NCBI GenBank assembly: GCA_017591395.1
Contig: WEDG01000467.1
Span: 1-64,000 of the forward strand
Source of the DNA: Schistocephalus solidus
Taxonomy: Eukaryota; Platyhelminthes; Cestoda; Diphyllobothriidea; Diphyllobothriidae
Direction: 5' to 3'
Length of the DNA: 64,000 nt
Shown here: positions 37,801 through 46,063 of the stretch, piece by piece
Numbering within the stretch: position 1 is the first letter of the stretch
Layout: each line of letters begins with the position of its first letter
The notes under the pieces: model-generated
The model's database searches: none
Told to the model about the DNA's origin: nothing
Seen by the model: the letters and a program-made list of their open reading frames with translations, nothing else
Position numbers and translations under genes: made by a program

Positions 37801-40800
37801 GAATCTTCTCGACTTTACAGTAGTTGCTTTCAGCCTCACTTGTGTGATTCTGCATTGTTATGGGTACATCATCTCCTTCAAACTCCTGGGAAACGGCGTC
37901 ACGGCGGACGCTGTTTACCCCGAATTCATAGACATCGCATACTGGTGCCTGCAGTACAACCGCATGTTGGCTCTCTTGGTCTTTTTCGCCATGATTAAGG
38001 TGGGCTGAACTTAAGTGGTTTCTGCATAATGCCTGCGCTATGTGTGCATATACACGCATCCACCACTAACTTCTATCAACAGCTTTTCAAATTCGTCAGC
38101 TTCAGTGAGACCATGGGACAATTGACGGCAACACTGAGCTACGCCATCTACGATCTTACCGGCTTTACTGTTATGTTCGGCATCGTATTCTCCGCCTTTG
38201 TTCAGGCTGGATATCTCATGTTTGGCCGCAGTAGTTTCGAGTTCTGTACGTTCTCGCAAACCGCGTAAGTTATTGTATGTACGTACTTTCACCAAATTCC
38301 CTGCTCTCATCCTTTTTTCTCTTCTAATTCAAGCAATAACAACCCGAAATGCAGTATTTTTTGCGTAAAGGAGTACCGTAAGTCCAAGGAACTTTTGCGC
38401 CATTTATTGATGGAAAGAAAATAGATGAAAAGGAAGAGGCATGGCTTTTGGAAAGGGAATTTTATTCGAGTCCATTCGCAGAGACAGTAGCCCAAACAGA
38501 AAAGGGCTACACTTATAGGGAGTAGAAACCAATGGATGATCAGTGAGGCAAGTCTAGAGGTGACTGCATATGGCGGCGCCAAAGCAATACAACAATTGCT
38601 TGAGTTCCCATACAGGCTTCAAAACAACTCTCAGGTCATCTTGCGTCCGGCGTGGACGGTTATATCGACTAATAGGAAGTTCAACTCATGTCCCGTCTCA
38701 TAGGTGTGGACAGCCACTTGCGATAATTCACCACCCCCTCACACAGCCAGGTTCAGTTCACTTTAGTTGAGAGAAATTTATGTGTGCACGTTTAAATTCC
38801 CTATTTTTTGATGCAGCATTTGGAGATATGTGTATGCATGTACAGTCGATAGTAGAATGCGTTCTGTCAGCCATGTGTAGTTGCAAGGACAGTTTAGGCA
38901 AGAGATATGAAAGTATTTGCCTGATATCACAATCGAACCAAACACTAGAGAGGCCTCTGATGATGATGATGATGAGGAGGGGGAGGAGAAGAAGAAGAAT
39001 AAAAGGAAAAAGAATGAGAGGGAAGGACGGTGGCGACTGTGGACTTAGTGAGGGATGGTCTCGAGAGGTGGTCAGTCGCGTAAAACAGTGCATGATACGA
39101 AAGGGGAACCTTTAAATTTAAGCGATAGGAACAACACTTTTTAGCCCTGGGTCCTGTGTGAGAGGACTCACTGGCAGAGAACAACCTGCTTGTTTCTCGG
39201 CAGAAATTTCACGATGTTGCATTTGGCTCATCGTCGATAAAAAATGTTGCATAACAGAAGAGCTGGTGGGAGGACAGTAGGTTCTGCTGTACTGACCCTT
39301 ATCCAGGCACCTGTTGCAAAGTTGCGCCTCTTGCAGGCACTTGCATGCGCGCACCAGAGGTAGCCTGGTTCTCAGCCAATCATGGCTGTGCAAACCAGTC
39401 AATCATCCTCAAGTTCGACCCGGACTTCCCCCCGCCCCATCTGTAACCCTCGGGGTGCCGTTCTCGTGCCTCCAATGCGCTCTAGTCCTGCTGCCAACTT
39501 CTAGCAACTTTTTCGTCAATATTTATGTACAGAGTAAAACATCCTCCCAACTTTCGTGATCGGGCCTGAAGATCCCCTAGCAGCTGGGGTTTACCCCTAT
39601 GGCTTTTGCAGGCACGGCAACGCCTTCGACGGAAGTGCAAATGCGAGTAGTCTTATGAATCTCTCTCTGTTTTGGATTTGTGTCCATCTTTTCTGCCGAT
39701 GACTGATGTTTTATTTCGTCGTAGAACGAACAACGACATCTAATATTAGGTGTTTAATGGGTGATCGGACTTGAAACGCACCGTGATTATTAAATGCCTT
39801 CGTTTCTTGCCATTATACTTCTTGTGCAACCAACCACAAATCTAGCGTGATCGGTCGAAGCCAAGATTTCTAGGGGTACTGCCGCTAGTAAGACAATTTC
39901 CGCCTCAAATTCACGAATGGACCTCACTAATAAAGTAAGACCGTTAGTACTGCACTTCTATAGATGGTCCGTTATCCGATATGTTCTTGTTCTATAAATC
40001 CTCTCATGCTTTAAATAGCAATTTAACAGACATGGCATCTTAACCTCTAATATTCTGAACCGTTTCGAAATAAAAAGGTCAAAGACTAGTAGGCTTTACC
40101 AAAAACAACAACGGCTGAAGCGAAGCCAATTTCTGATCTAATGGTTCGGAGAGCGCCCAAGGTTAGGGGGAACCTAACTGGAATAAGACTGTAAGAATCT
40201 TTTAGTAGGTATATGAACCAGGCATATCTACATATCCGCATATCTGCATAACAACCGACCAAAAACCTTCAAGTAACAGGTGATGTGAAACTTCCAATTC
40301 GGGATATACCTAGCCAGGATTATCGCCGCTACAAAAAATGACTAACACCTTCTGATAATGCTATCTTTTTACACTAAGTTTATCTATCTGCATTTACAAG
40401 GTTCGTTCTTTATCGTATCATCCTCGGCGACTTTGATATGGAGGCAATCAAAGCCGCCCATTCCACACTTGGTCCCCTCTACTTCATCATTTACATCTTC
40501 TTCGTCTTCTTCGTTCTCCTCAACATGTTTCTGGCAATAATTGGAGAGGCCTATTCCAAGGTGAAGGATCGCATGGCAAAGCGAACTAATGACTTCAAAA
40601 TGATGGGCTACCTGCGTCAGGCAAGACTTTTTTGACCAATTGATGAATGTATTTACTATTGTCTATCGAAAAGTAGTAAAGTTTATTACAATTATTTGTG
40701 CGAATAGACGATCAACGACTTCATGGACAAAGTGACGGGAAAAAATCGGATTCCACTGGACCAAGTTCTCGCTTCCGCCAGCATGCACGAGCAACTAGCA

Positions 40801-43800
40801 GTGACGTTTGAAAAATGGCGACTAGCAATGAAAAGGTGGGTAGATTTCCCGTTCTGGTCTACTTTCTTAAACGAAAACAAGACACTAAGCCGGCTAGGAG
40901 AGAGTGCGGTGGCCTACAAAGTGCCCAAACAACACTCATCTTTAGTCTGATACTCTGTACACCTTCATCGTTCATCTTCACCACCAGCGTTTCGGACTGA
41001 TCCCAAAGAACTTATCTGTCGGCTCGTTAGTCCTATGAGGAGTATAGGTGGGTTGTGTGAATGTCTGGTAGAAGAACTATTACGTATGTGGCCAGGTTGT
41101 TAATTTCGATGGAAAGGCTACAAAGTCGATGCATTGTGGTAGACCTTTGCCATATTTTTATCTATACACAGCTTTCTATAGCTATTCCATTTTTTTCACG
41201 TTTCCTAAACTCGCATTTATCCATATTTGTTTAAGTTGGTGTTTATTAACTTAACGCGCTACACTCAAACTGGTATGAGTTTCGGTATCATTAACTAGCT
41301 TTTCACCCATTGCCTTTGTTCTTCGCTAGGTCGCCGTTGGCCTGGCCTTTTCTGGATTAGTTTTTAGCGTGGGATCGCATTATCGATCGTTGGTACTTGC
41401 TAAAGATTGACGAGTTACTGGCGGTTCACTCAAATTCTGTCGTTTTTTTCACGTTACTACCTAACCTACCCACTGAAGATCATCAGGCCTTCGTCCACAG
41501 ATTGAACCGATTGACATTGCATTTCAAAGGGAATTTGCAGCTCCATTCACATTCCCTTTTGTCGCCGAATTGGACGTTTGACAGGACACAAACGAGACTC
41601 CCTATTTCCTGGGCCCGTAATCGGTCAGCTCGATTCGTTTGGCAGCTCGGCCAACATATCTTACCATAATGTGTCAGAAGAGTGATTTATCCAGTTCATT
41701 TTTGAAGTGAGACGTGCGACCGGATAGTTGTGGTTAGGGGCTGCCGTTCAGGAGCACTTCCGTCTGAATACTTTCCCTCAAAGTTAACGGCTACAAGCAT
41801 TGCACTGCAGCCATGTCGTTGGGTGTCTTCACATCCTCGAAGCCTCCTGAGATATAATCCATAAAGGGTGCATACAAGACATACAGTCTCAACACCCGGT
41901 GGGCCGGTGTGCCAGGGCGCTCAGCGAGCAGGATTACGAAGTTGCCGAGCTGATAGGCCATCCTGCGCGAAAGCATACCTCATGGCTCAAAAGACTTTTT
42001 GCCCCGGAGTCTGAACTTATGATCGGATACTTTCGAGTAAATGGAGACCTGTGATATCACTTAGGTACAAAAAAGAACTAAAAGTCTGGCGTAAGGGGGA
42101 GTCCATATCCAGTGACAAAAGACGCCCATAGAAAAACATGCACCAGAGGATGTGCAGTGAAAATCTCGGGTCCCACCAAGGTCACGCAAACAGAGAGAAC
42201 TGGTGCAGCGCCAAAGAGAGCTGACAGTGTAACAGACGCAACCGTGGAATTGCTCCCGGTCTAGTATACAAGTTCAGGGATTTAGATAACCGATTAGAGG
42301 CATGGAGAGTATGTCCAAGGTTCATATTGGAAGTTCTTTCATACAAACAAAGTTTCAGAAAACCGTAATCCCCTGCTAGTTCCTACGCATACATTAGTTC
42401 TACACGATGAAACTGTTGAAACTTGAATAATTCCCTTTGGTTTTGCTTATCATTCAGAGCAGGATATTCTGAGATCGAAAGCAGCTTCCTCTTCAACAAG
42501 TACGACAAGGACGGCGACCGGGTTCTGAATTTTCTGGAAAGACGGAGAATGAGAGAGGATATCGCTACTGGGGTTTGTTTGAAATTCTTTGCCATTGTGA
42601 AATACCTGTGAAACCTTAGAGAAGTCAGTTATAAAGCCAAATGCCTTGAGCCGATCCATTGCAGTTTTGAGTACCCATTTCGGGGAAATCTTGCGAAAGC
42701 TCTTTATGAAAATACGCCCCTCGGACGAGGCTAATTTAATATATCGAATAAGAATTTTCGATTCTTCGAACCTAGAGGGTTTCATTAGGTGTATTCTGTT
42801 CATCAAACTGCCGGCAGGCGATCGGGAACGTAGTCATAAACAGTGTGGGTTAATAAAGTGATAAATGCACCGAACGAAGAGGGGGGAGTAGCTAGATCAG
42901 GGCAGGACAGGCGTTTTCGGAATGCGCTCCCATAACAAATGCCGTACATGGGTGCGGGGGATGGCACACGTAGGCGTAGGCTGATACCGCACCAGCCACC
43001 TGCGACGAACGCCCAGTTAGTAACAAATGCGGATTGAATGGAAACGTTCAATTAGGCCAGGCTGAACATTCGCTCTGAATTCTTCACGCAACGGTTAGAG
43101 CATTGGAATGATCTCCCTAAATCGTTTGTGGAAGCCCAGTTCCCTACAGCTCTTCAAGAAGCACTTGGACGATTGCTTATTCCTTGTTTTCCCTCGACGC
43201 TCAGTCCGAACTAAATACCACGTAAACGCAAAATAATTTCTTTTAAAACAGGGCTACTTACAATTTATGGATACTATTTAAAGTGAAATTTTACATAATG
43301 CGTGCCCAGACGTACATAACGCACGGACACGCAAACAGTAAGGTTTTCAAAGATATCGCCTATTACTCTTATTCAATAACCTGAAGCAATGGGTTTTACA
43401 CCATTTAAGAACGTTCACAATGAAGGCTTGGTAATCAGTGGTTCAATATTTTTCTTCCAGACAAGAGATATGCGGCCGCGTAATAACCACAACCCAAAAA
43501 TACCGGATACGACGTGCATCCCCACCTTTGGTGATAGGTTCGAGTACTAAGGGAAAAAATGCGGACGAATAAAGAAAGCCACCTTTTAATGCACTTGTGG
43601 TGGACCGGAGCGGAAAGCTTCGGCTTATTTGTTGTCATCAGTTCGCCATGCTCTTGTGGCTAGTTAGGACCTTTTTACCCTTATGATCATGTACTGCTTG
43701 TCGAGTTGCATGCATCTGCATCCGAGCAGACACAAGGATAATCATAGGTTATCAAAAAATCGCCCGCGCAGACGACCTTATGAAACTAAATCAAAAAACG

Positions 43801-45162
43801 GTCACCAGTATTGCAATTTACGCCATCAGTAGTCTCTGAGGGCTAATATCCGCAGTATGAGCCCACGACAGGCCTCGAAGTGAGGCAAGCTGGCCAACTT
43901 ATTATATACGGTCTGGATCCGCGAAATTTTAATTTTAACCTGCTTAATTTGTATCAGCGACTGTTTCACAAATCTGCGAGATCCTCGAGAACCCTGCAAG
44001 TGTTTGACTTTTAAAGTAATCTATAAGTGGTCATGCTTTTAAATTGTTTTTTTTTTATTAAAGATATTTAATGTATACGTACATTTTTATTCGTTTTAGC
44101 GGTTAGCGCTCACACATTTTTAATTATTATTTCTCTATACGTCTTTACGTAATTTTAAATTGAATAGGTACCCGTACCCTCCACGAACAGTACGTACATG
44201 TTTGCTGAAAACTATGAAGTTTACAAAGTTTATCATCTTGAAAATGACAAAGAGGACGTCAGCCATTAAGTTTACAGTCCCAATTAGTTAATTGGAATAG
44301 TGGTAACATTAGCATACCTTACGAACAGTGTGACAAATATCCATTACACGATATTGTACTCTTATTTAACACCAAGCATTTGTTTCCCCTTCGAGTTTAA
44401 TGTAGCAAGTTACCCTTTAAATGAAATTTAATTGTATTTGGAGCATGATATGGATGATATTTAGGGTTTAACCTCTAGAAACAAGCATTGTTGTGACTTA
44501 CTAAACATATGCGATTCCTCCCGATTCGCGACGGGTTCTGAACATAACCTCGCAAACGTTATATGAATGAACTGTCAAAAACAAATTTCCCGTAAATACA
44601 AATGACTACCAACGGTTCCCAGCTAAACTGACAAGTAGAGTTACTCAAAAAATTCCGGGGGCCAAAGTACATTTCGACAGGAAAAAAAATGAAAGAAGAA
44701 TATAATTTTCCTACTATAATGGAATTGAGAGATATCCAGCAAACGAAAAAGCAGGGTTGCTCAATTTTCTTCCTACTCTAAAGGCCGCCTTCCAGCCACG
44801 AGGATGTGATGAAGACGAGGAGGAACGGAAAGAAGCCGGGGTGAAAATGAGGCCGAACGGCAAGGAAAGCGATCCAGCGGACCTGGTAAGTGCTTCCTTC
44901 AAGGACTACGCACACCCGGGTGCTGCGCGCTGTCACACCCCCTCAGAGTACTTGCCAGTTACATTTTTCAAACCCCCTCTTCTTGTTCTTCTTACAGTTT
45001 GCCGACCCGGATGACTGCGCTGAACTGAAAGAACGCATCTGGGAGGCAGAGGAGAGCATGCAGGCTGTAGTGCACCAGATCTGCAACATCATTGGCCACA
45101 TGCAACAGGCAGAGAGAATGCGTCGAGAGGCTGAAAAATCGATATTTCAGCGAGTTCTTTAA
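17431..45162 (+). CDS. PKD2: Polycystin-2 (TRPP channel), 13-exon gene
   Basis: Polycystin-2 family proteins are six-segment cation channels of cilia and ER or plasma membrane. Exons: 17431-17644, 20263-20373, 23243-23384, 33137-33394, 35166-35390, 35485-35647, 37763-37999, 38083-38264, 40401-40620, 40708-40835, 42458-42572, 44784-44885, 44998-45162. All phases agree and give 753 residues (human PKD2 968, PKD2L1 805). Visible in order: AIWATR before S1 (93-113), an extracellular polycystin domain (about 114-325) with PRIRQ and three N-glycosylation sequons, S2 (exon 6), S3-S4 (exon 7), S5 (exon 8), pore RIILGDF (516-522), S6 (538-560), EF-hand loop 643-654 (DKDGD...E) and a coiled coil in the last exon. 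The start is the first ATG after an acceptor-like TTTTTTTGTTGCAG, so an upstream 5' UTR exon or spliced-leader acceptor is possible; ATG 17386 is an in-frame alternative. The family call is firm; exon 1 and exon 12 borders are the least certain. Confidence 0.9.
17896..17931 (+). repeat. (AAG)n microsatellite
   Basis: About eleven AAG triplets occur in PKD2 intron 1. Confidence 0.95.
18590..18650 (+). repeat. Dispersed repeat family B, 5' fragment
   Basis: GAAGTGGCTGACTGGTGGTC and GAGAGTCAGGCTGCGATAGC match the start of the copy at 18985. Two family B starts therefore lie within 400 bases in PKD2 intron 1. Confidence 0.7.
18985..19300 (+). repeat. Dispersed repeat family B, best copy
   Basis: The fullest copy, in PKD2 intron 1: GTGGAGTGGCTGACTGGCGG, AGGTGTGGTGGTACGCCCAG, CCAGCCACCTGCG and GTGCGGTAGATGCAGCGC. 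It has no coding potential I trust. About 300 bases long and present at least five times in the window, it behaves like a SINE or a short non-autonomous element of unknown class. Confidence 0.75.
20263..20373 (+). CDS. PKD2: PKD2 exon 2 (S1 membrane segment)
   Basis: The acceptor is CTTCTTAG and the donor ATCA|GTAAGT (phase 1). The exon encodes the basic pre-S1 stretch and the hydrophobic S1 run DLVIYCVYLVLVLI, which corresponds to human TYLLFLIVLCILTYG. Confidence 0.85.
22185..22600 (-). pseudogene. Penelope-like element, GIY-YIG endonuclease fragment
   Basis: The - strand encodes YSFTCSCRASYIGRTSRRLS and, after a frameshift near 22470, KRIREQFPAWLNKGEVKS, ILAHLVDTGHSVDP and LLAAAEVTLIRLKKPVLCAQK. 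This is the C-terminal GIY-YIG endonuclease module of Penelope-like retroelements; the YIG and following arginine are visible. No reverse transcriptase was found next to it, so it is a truncated, frameshifted copy in PKD2 intron 2. Confidence 0.8.
22848..22886 (+). repeat. (TC)n microsatellite
   Basis: A nearly pure TC run occurs in PKD2 intron 2. Confidence 0.95.
23243..23384 (+). CDS. PKD2: PKD2 exon 3 (start of polycystin domain)
   Basis: The acceptor is TTTCTATTCAG. The exon encodes residues 110-155, including HFYTDIVQRF and the motif EDMWK (human MEDFWK). The donor TTTTTT|GTATAA, phase 2, was preferred over AAA|GTGCGT: only the former keeps the frame into exon 4 and the nine-residue WK-to-LY spacing seen in human PKD2. 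It carries an N-glycosylation sequon NST. Confidence 0.8.
23818..24213 (-). repeat. Two inverted, diverged units of the satellite
   Basis: The stretch reads as the reverse complement of the unit: GGATTCGAACCC here is the B box on the - strand, and the GACAAAGACAAGGGAGACCGG blocks flank it. The first copy has lost part of the ribozyme core. The second keeps CTGATGA but has a changed stem II and CAC instead of CAT before the cleavage position. They meet the direct array head to head near 24213. Confidence 0.9.
24214..31993 (+). repeat. Direct tandem array, 25 tRNA-like heads
   Basis: The ATG inside the A box (CAATGGTAG) falls at 24403, 24709, 25016, 25322, 25631, 25939, 26247, 26553, 26859, 27165, 27474, 27783, 28088, 28395, 28702, 29008, 29313, 29622, 29929, 30234, 30539, 30845, 31150, 31455 and 31760. 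The last unit is diverged after 31890 and stops inside the unit's CACACTATCAT segment, where the AT repeat begins. Confidence 0.95.
24478..24522 (+). ncRNA. Hammerhead ribozyme-like motif (first of 25)
   Basis: Stem I GACTGG (24478-24483) pairs with CCGGTC (24517-24522), with one G-U. The core CTGATGA is at 24484-24490. Stem II is GGC-TAATAA-GCC, closed by a C-A mismatch next to the core. GAAA is at 24505-24508. Stem III is ATGG/CCAT with no loop, so it could form only between two molecules or two units. Predicted cleavage follows ATT at 24516. GGG/CCC beyond an internal loop may extend stem I. The other CTGATGA cores start at 24790, 25097, 25403, 25712, 26020, 26328, 26634, 26940, 27246, 27556, 27864, 28169, 28476, 28783, 29089, 29394, 29704, 30010, 30315, 30620, 30926, 31231, 31536 and 31841. 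All invariant core bases are present; activity is unproven. Confidence 0.7.
31992..32018 (+). repeat. (AT)n run at the 3' edge of the satellite array
   Basis: An uninterrupted AT run begins exactly where the last, truncated satellite unit stops. Confidence 0.95.
32019..33136 (+). other. PKD2 intron 3, part after the array
   Basis: AT-rich sequence without recognisable features, ending in the exon 4 acceptor. Confidence 0.6.
33137..33394 (+). CDS. PKD2: PKD2 exon 4 (polycystin domain)
   Basis: The acceptor is TATATTCGCAG and the donor CGCGC|GTAAGA, phase 2. The exon includes GRPRIRQVAVRSVECALP, aligning with human GVPRIRQLRVRNGSCSIP, plus an NLT sequon. It lies about 1.1 kb after the end of the satellite array that fills the preceding 9.75-kb intron. 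Confidence 0.9.
33395..35165 (+). other. PKD2 intron 4
   Basis: 1771 bp, AT-rich, with no element recognised. Confidence 0.75.
35166..35390 (+). CDS. PKD2: PKD2 exon 5 (end of polycystin domain)
   Basis: The acceptor is CCCTTACAG. The exon encodes YPGSGYFIDLS and TRAVIIDFTLYNANLNLFC, which match human YSGAGYYLDLS and TRATFIDFSVYNANINLFC. No GT donor keeps the frame. GGTCG|GCAAGT, a GC donor in phase 2, restores the conserved arginine (CG+A) at the junction with exon 6. Confidence 0.9.
35391..35484 (+). other. PKD2 intron 5, GC-AG type, 94 bp
   Basis: This intron begins GCAAGT, the usual consensus of GC donors, and ends CATCCACAG. The GT dinucleotides nearby (phases 0 and 1) do not give the phase 2 that the next exon requires. 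Confidence 0.7.
35485..35647 (+). CDS. PKD2: PKD2 exon 6 (S2 segment)
   Basis: The acceptor is CATCCACAG and the donor GAG|GTAGGT, phase 0. It encodes TGGVISSAVFRPLRLL and the S2 stretch ITLAFVLYFVIEEILE (human FCFFIFYYVVEEILE). Confidence 0.92.
35648..37762 (+). other. PKD2 intron 6
   Basis: 2115 bp. A 132-codon open frame (36054-36452, GGARTHDLKL...) has no splice or family support and may be part of a dispersed repeat. Confidence 0.7.
37763..37999 (+). CDS. PKD2: PKD2 exon 7 (S3 and S4)
   Basis: The acceptor is TTGGTTACAG and the donor AAG|GTGGGC. It encodes FRKFWNLLDFTVVAFSL (S3; human FRSFWNCLDVVIVVLSV) and YNRMLALLVFFAMIK (S4; human FNNIAAVTVFFVWIK). Confidence 0.93.
38083..38264 (+). 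CDS. PKD2: PKD2 exon 8 (S4-S5 linker and S5)
   Basis: It is separated from exon 7 by an 83-bp intron. It encodes LFKFVSFSETMGQLTATL, then the S5 run GFTVMFGIVFSAFVQAGYL (human GFAIMFFIIFLAYAQLAYL). The donor is ACCGC|GTAAGT, phase 2. Confidence 0.93.
38265..40400 (+). other. PKD2 intron 8
   Basis: 2136 bp. Only the purine-rich tract stands out. Confidence 0.75.
38959..39020 (+). repeat. Purine-rich low-complexity tract
   Basis: A GATGAT run merges into G/A-only sequence (GAGGAGGGGGAGGAGAAGAAG) in PKD2 intron 8. Confidence 0.8.
40401..40620 (+). CDS. PKD2: PKD2 exon 9 (pore and S6)
   Basis: It encodes the pore helix and filter YRIILGDFDMEAI (human FRIILGDINFAEI) and S6 YFIIYIFFVFFVLLNMFLAI, followed by the start of the C-terminal tail. 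The acceptor is GCATTTACAAG, phase 2. The only in-frame donor is CGTCAG|GCAAGA, a second GC donor. Confidence 0.93.
40621..40707 (+). other. PKD2 intron 9, GC-AG type, 87 bp
   Basis: It begins GCAAGA and ends TGCGAATAG. Reading on past the donor meets TGA five codons later. Phase 0 splicing joins YLRQ to TINDFMDKV, matching the human NTVDDISESL region. Confidence 0.7.
40708..40835 (+). CDS. PKD2: PKD2 exon 10 (C-terminal linker)
   Basis: It encodes TINDFMDKVTGKNRIPLDQVL, corresponding to the human stretch that precedes the EF-hand. The donor AAAAG|GTGGGT is phase 2 and makes an arginine codon with exon 11. Confidence 0.85.
40836..42457 (+). other. PKD2 intron 10
   Basis: 1622 bp with nothing recognised. 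Confidence 0.7.
42458..42572 (+). CDS. PKD2: PKD2 exon 11 (EF-hand)
   Basis: It encodes one EF-hand whose 12-residue loop runs DKDGDRVLNFLE, with acidic residues at positions 1, 3, 5 and 12 as calcium binding requires (human DQDGDQELTEHE). The acceptor is ATCATTCAG; the donor is GGG|GTTTGT, phase 0. Confidence 0.9.
42573..44783 (+). other. PKD2 intron 11
   Basis: 2211 bp with a family B fragment near 42945; the rest is AT-rich and unassigned. Confidence 0.65.
42945..43020 (+). repeat. Dispersed repeat family B, fragment
   Basis: GTGCGGGGGATGGCACACGT and GCACCAGCCACCTGCGACG match the middle of family B. It lies in PKD2 intron 11. Confidence 0.5.
44784..44885 (+). CDS. PKD2: PKD2 exon 12 (acidic linker)
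   Basis: It encodes a short acidic and polar linker (CDEDEEERKE) of 34 residues. The acceptor is CCTACTCTAAAG and the donor CTG|GTAAGT. The sequence is poorly conserved, so the exon rests on splice sites, phase and position. Confidence 0.7.
44998..45162 (+). CDS. PKD2: PKD2 exon 13 (C-terminal coiled coil)
   Basis: It encodes 54 residues rich in heptad-like hydrophobic positions (LKERIWEAEESM...VVHQICNIIGHM), the counterpart of the coiled coil by which polycystin-2 oligomerises. It ends in TAA. The preceding intron is 112 bp. Confidence 0.85.
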   Translation, partial: FADPDDCAELKERIWEAEESMQAVVHQICNIIGHMQQAERMRREAEKSIFQRVL

Positions 45163-45667
45163 GGGTGCGTTTGCTGACAACGCGCTGAGCCTACGCAAGT
45201 TCCATTAATTGTAACTAAATGACTACAAACTGTTAGACTGATTTGGCGCTTCTTTGTGCTAACAATCTTGAAGGAAATTGTATTGTTCCGTTAACTAATT
45301 ATTTCAGGTCAAGAGGCCCTCAGACTGAAAAAAACCAGAACCTGCAATGTCTCACTAAACACGTTGCCAATAGCCACCTATTTGACCATGCAATCACCCA
45401 CAAACGTTGATTACAGTGTCCCTATTGCACATCACCAGCTCAATGTTGTTCTGCCCAACGACATGCATTCAATTTAAACTTAATATCATGCAGAAAAGAA
45501 CTGCGATAAAAATGCTTTTGTCTAAGATGCTGTTCTTTATACATATTTGTATGCAAAAAGAGGGCCGACAGGAAGATAGACAAGGTAAGGACGTTCCAAT
45601 GGAAAAATCGACGAGGAAGGGGGGGCAGGTTCAAAGATCATTATCTGAGCGCGTGTGAAAACATAGA
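45163..45667. other. Intergenic gap between convergent genes
   Basis: 505 bases separate the PKD2 TAA from the CDK stop. Both 3' UTRs must lie here or overlap. I saw no AATAAA on the + strand close to the PKD2 stop. Confidence 0.7.
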
Positions 45668-46063
45668 CTAGTCCACAGACATGTTCACTTGGTGGCTCTC
45701 GACAAGGGGCTCGATGGCGGGTTCTTTGCCCACCATTACCGCTTCTACCTGTAAAACATTTGAAGAATTTTTATCCTGCAGCTTGGCCGCAGACACGGAG
45801 AGTGGGAACGAGGCGGCGCCGAGGGTGATAGTTGAGGCAATGACGGGCATTTGACGGAGGTCAATATTCTCGGCATCCGGGTTCGGCTGCTCCGCGGCTG
45901 CAGCGAAAACGGCGGCCAAATCAGGAGGCAGTTGGTTGAGTGGCAGGCCAACGTACTCCTCTCCGATGGCGGGGACGCTTGACCGATCCAAGTCGGCAAA
46001 GTAACTGTGAAGCAGAGCCTCCCTGACGTTAATTCGTCGGGCTGGCTCGTAGATAAGCATCGC
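45668..46063 (-). CDS. CDK1: CDK1-like exon 6 (end of kinase plus extension)
   Basis: It begins [20 protein letters not shown], the end of the kinase fold (human [20 protein letters not shown]), after acceptor GTCCTAG. The remaining 100 or so residues are rich in A, P and L, with no domain I recognise. A further short intron ending TTTTACAG near 45750 cannot be excluded and would shorten the tail. The stop is TAG at 45668-45670. Confidence 0.85.
   Translation of the reverse strand, partial: AMLIYEPARRINVREALLHSYFADLDRSSVPAIGEEYVGLPLNQLPPDLAAVFAAAAEQPNPDAENIDLRQMPVIASTITLGAASFPLSVSAAKLQDKNSSNVLQVEAVMVGKEPAIEPLVESHQVNMSVD

Noticed and set aside
37424..38008. 194-codon open frame as a gene
   Set aside because: It is PKD2 exon 7 read together with the intron in front of it; the TTACAG acceptor at 37762 and homology mark the true start.
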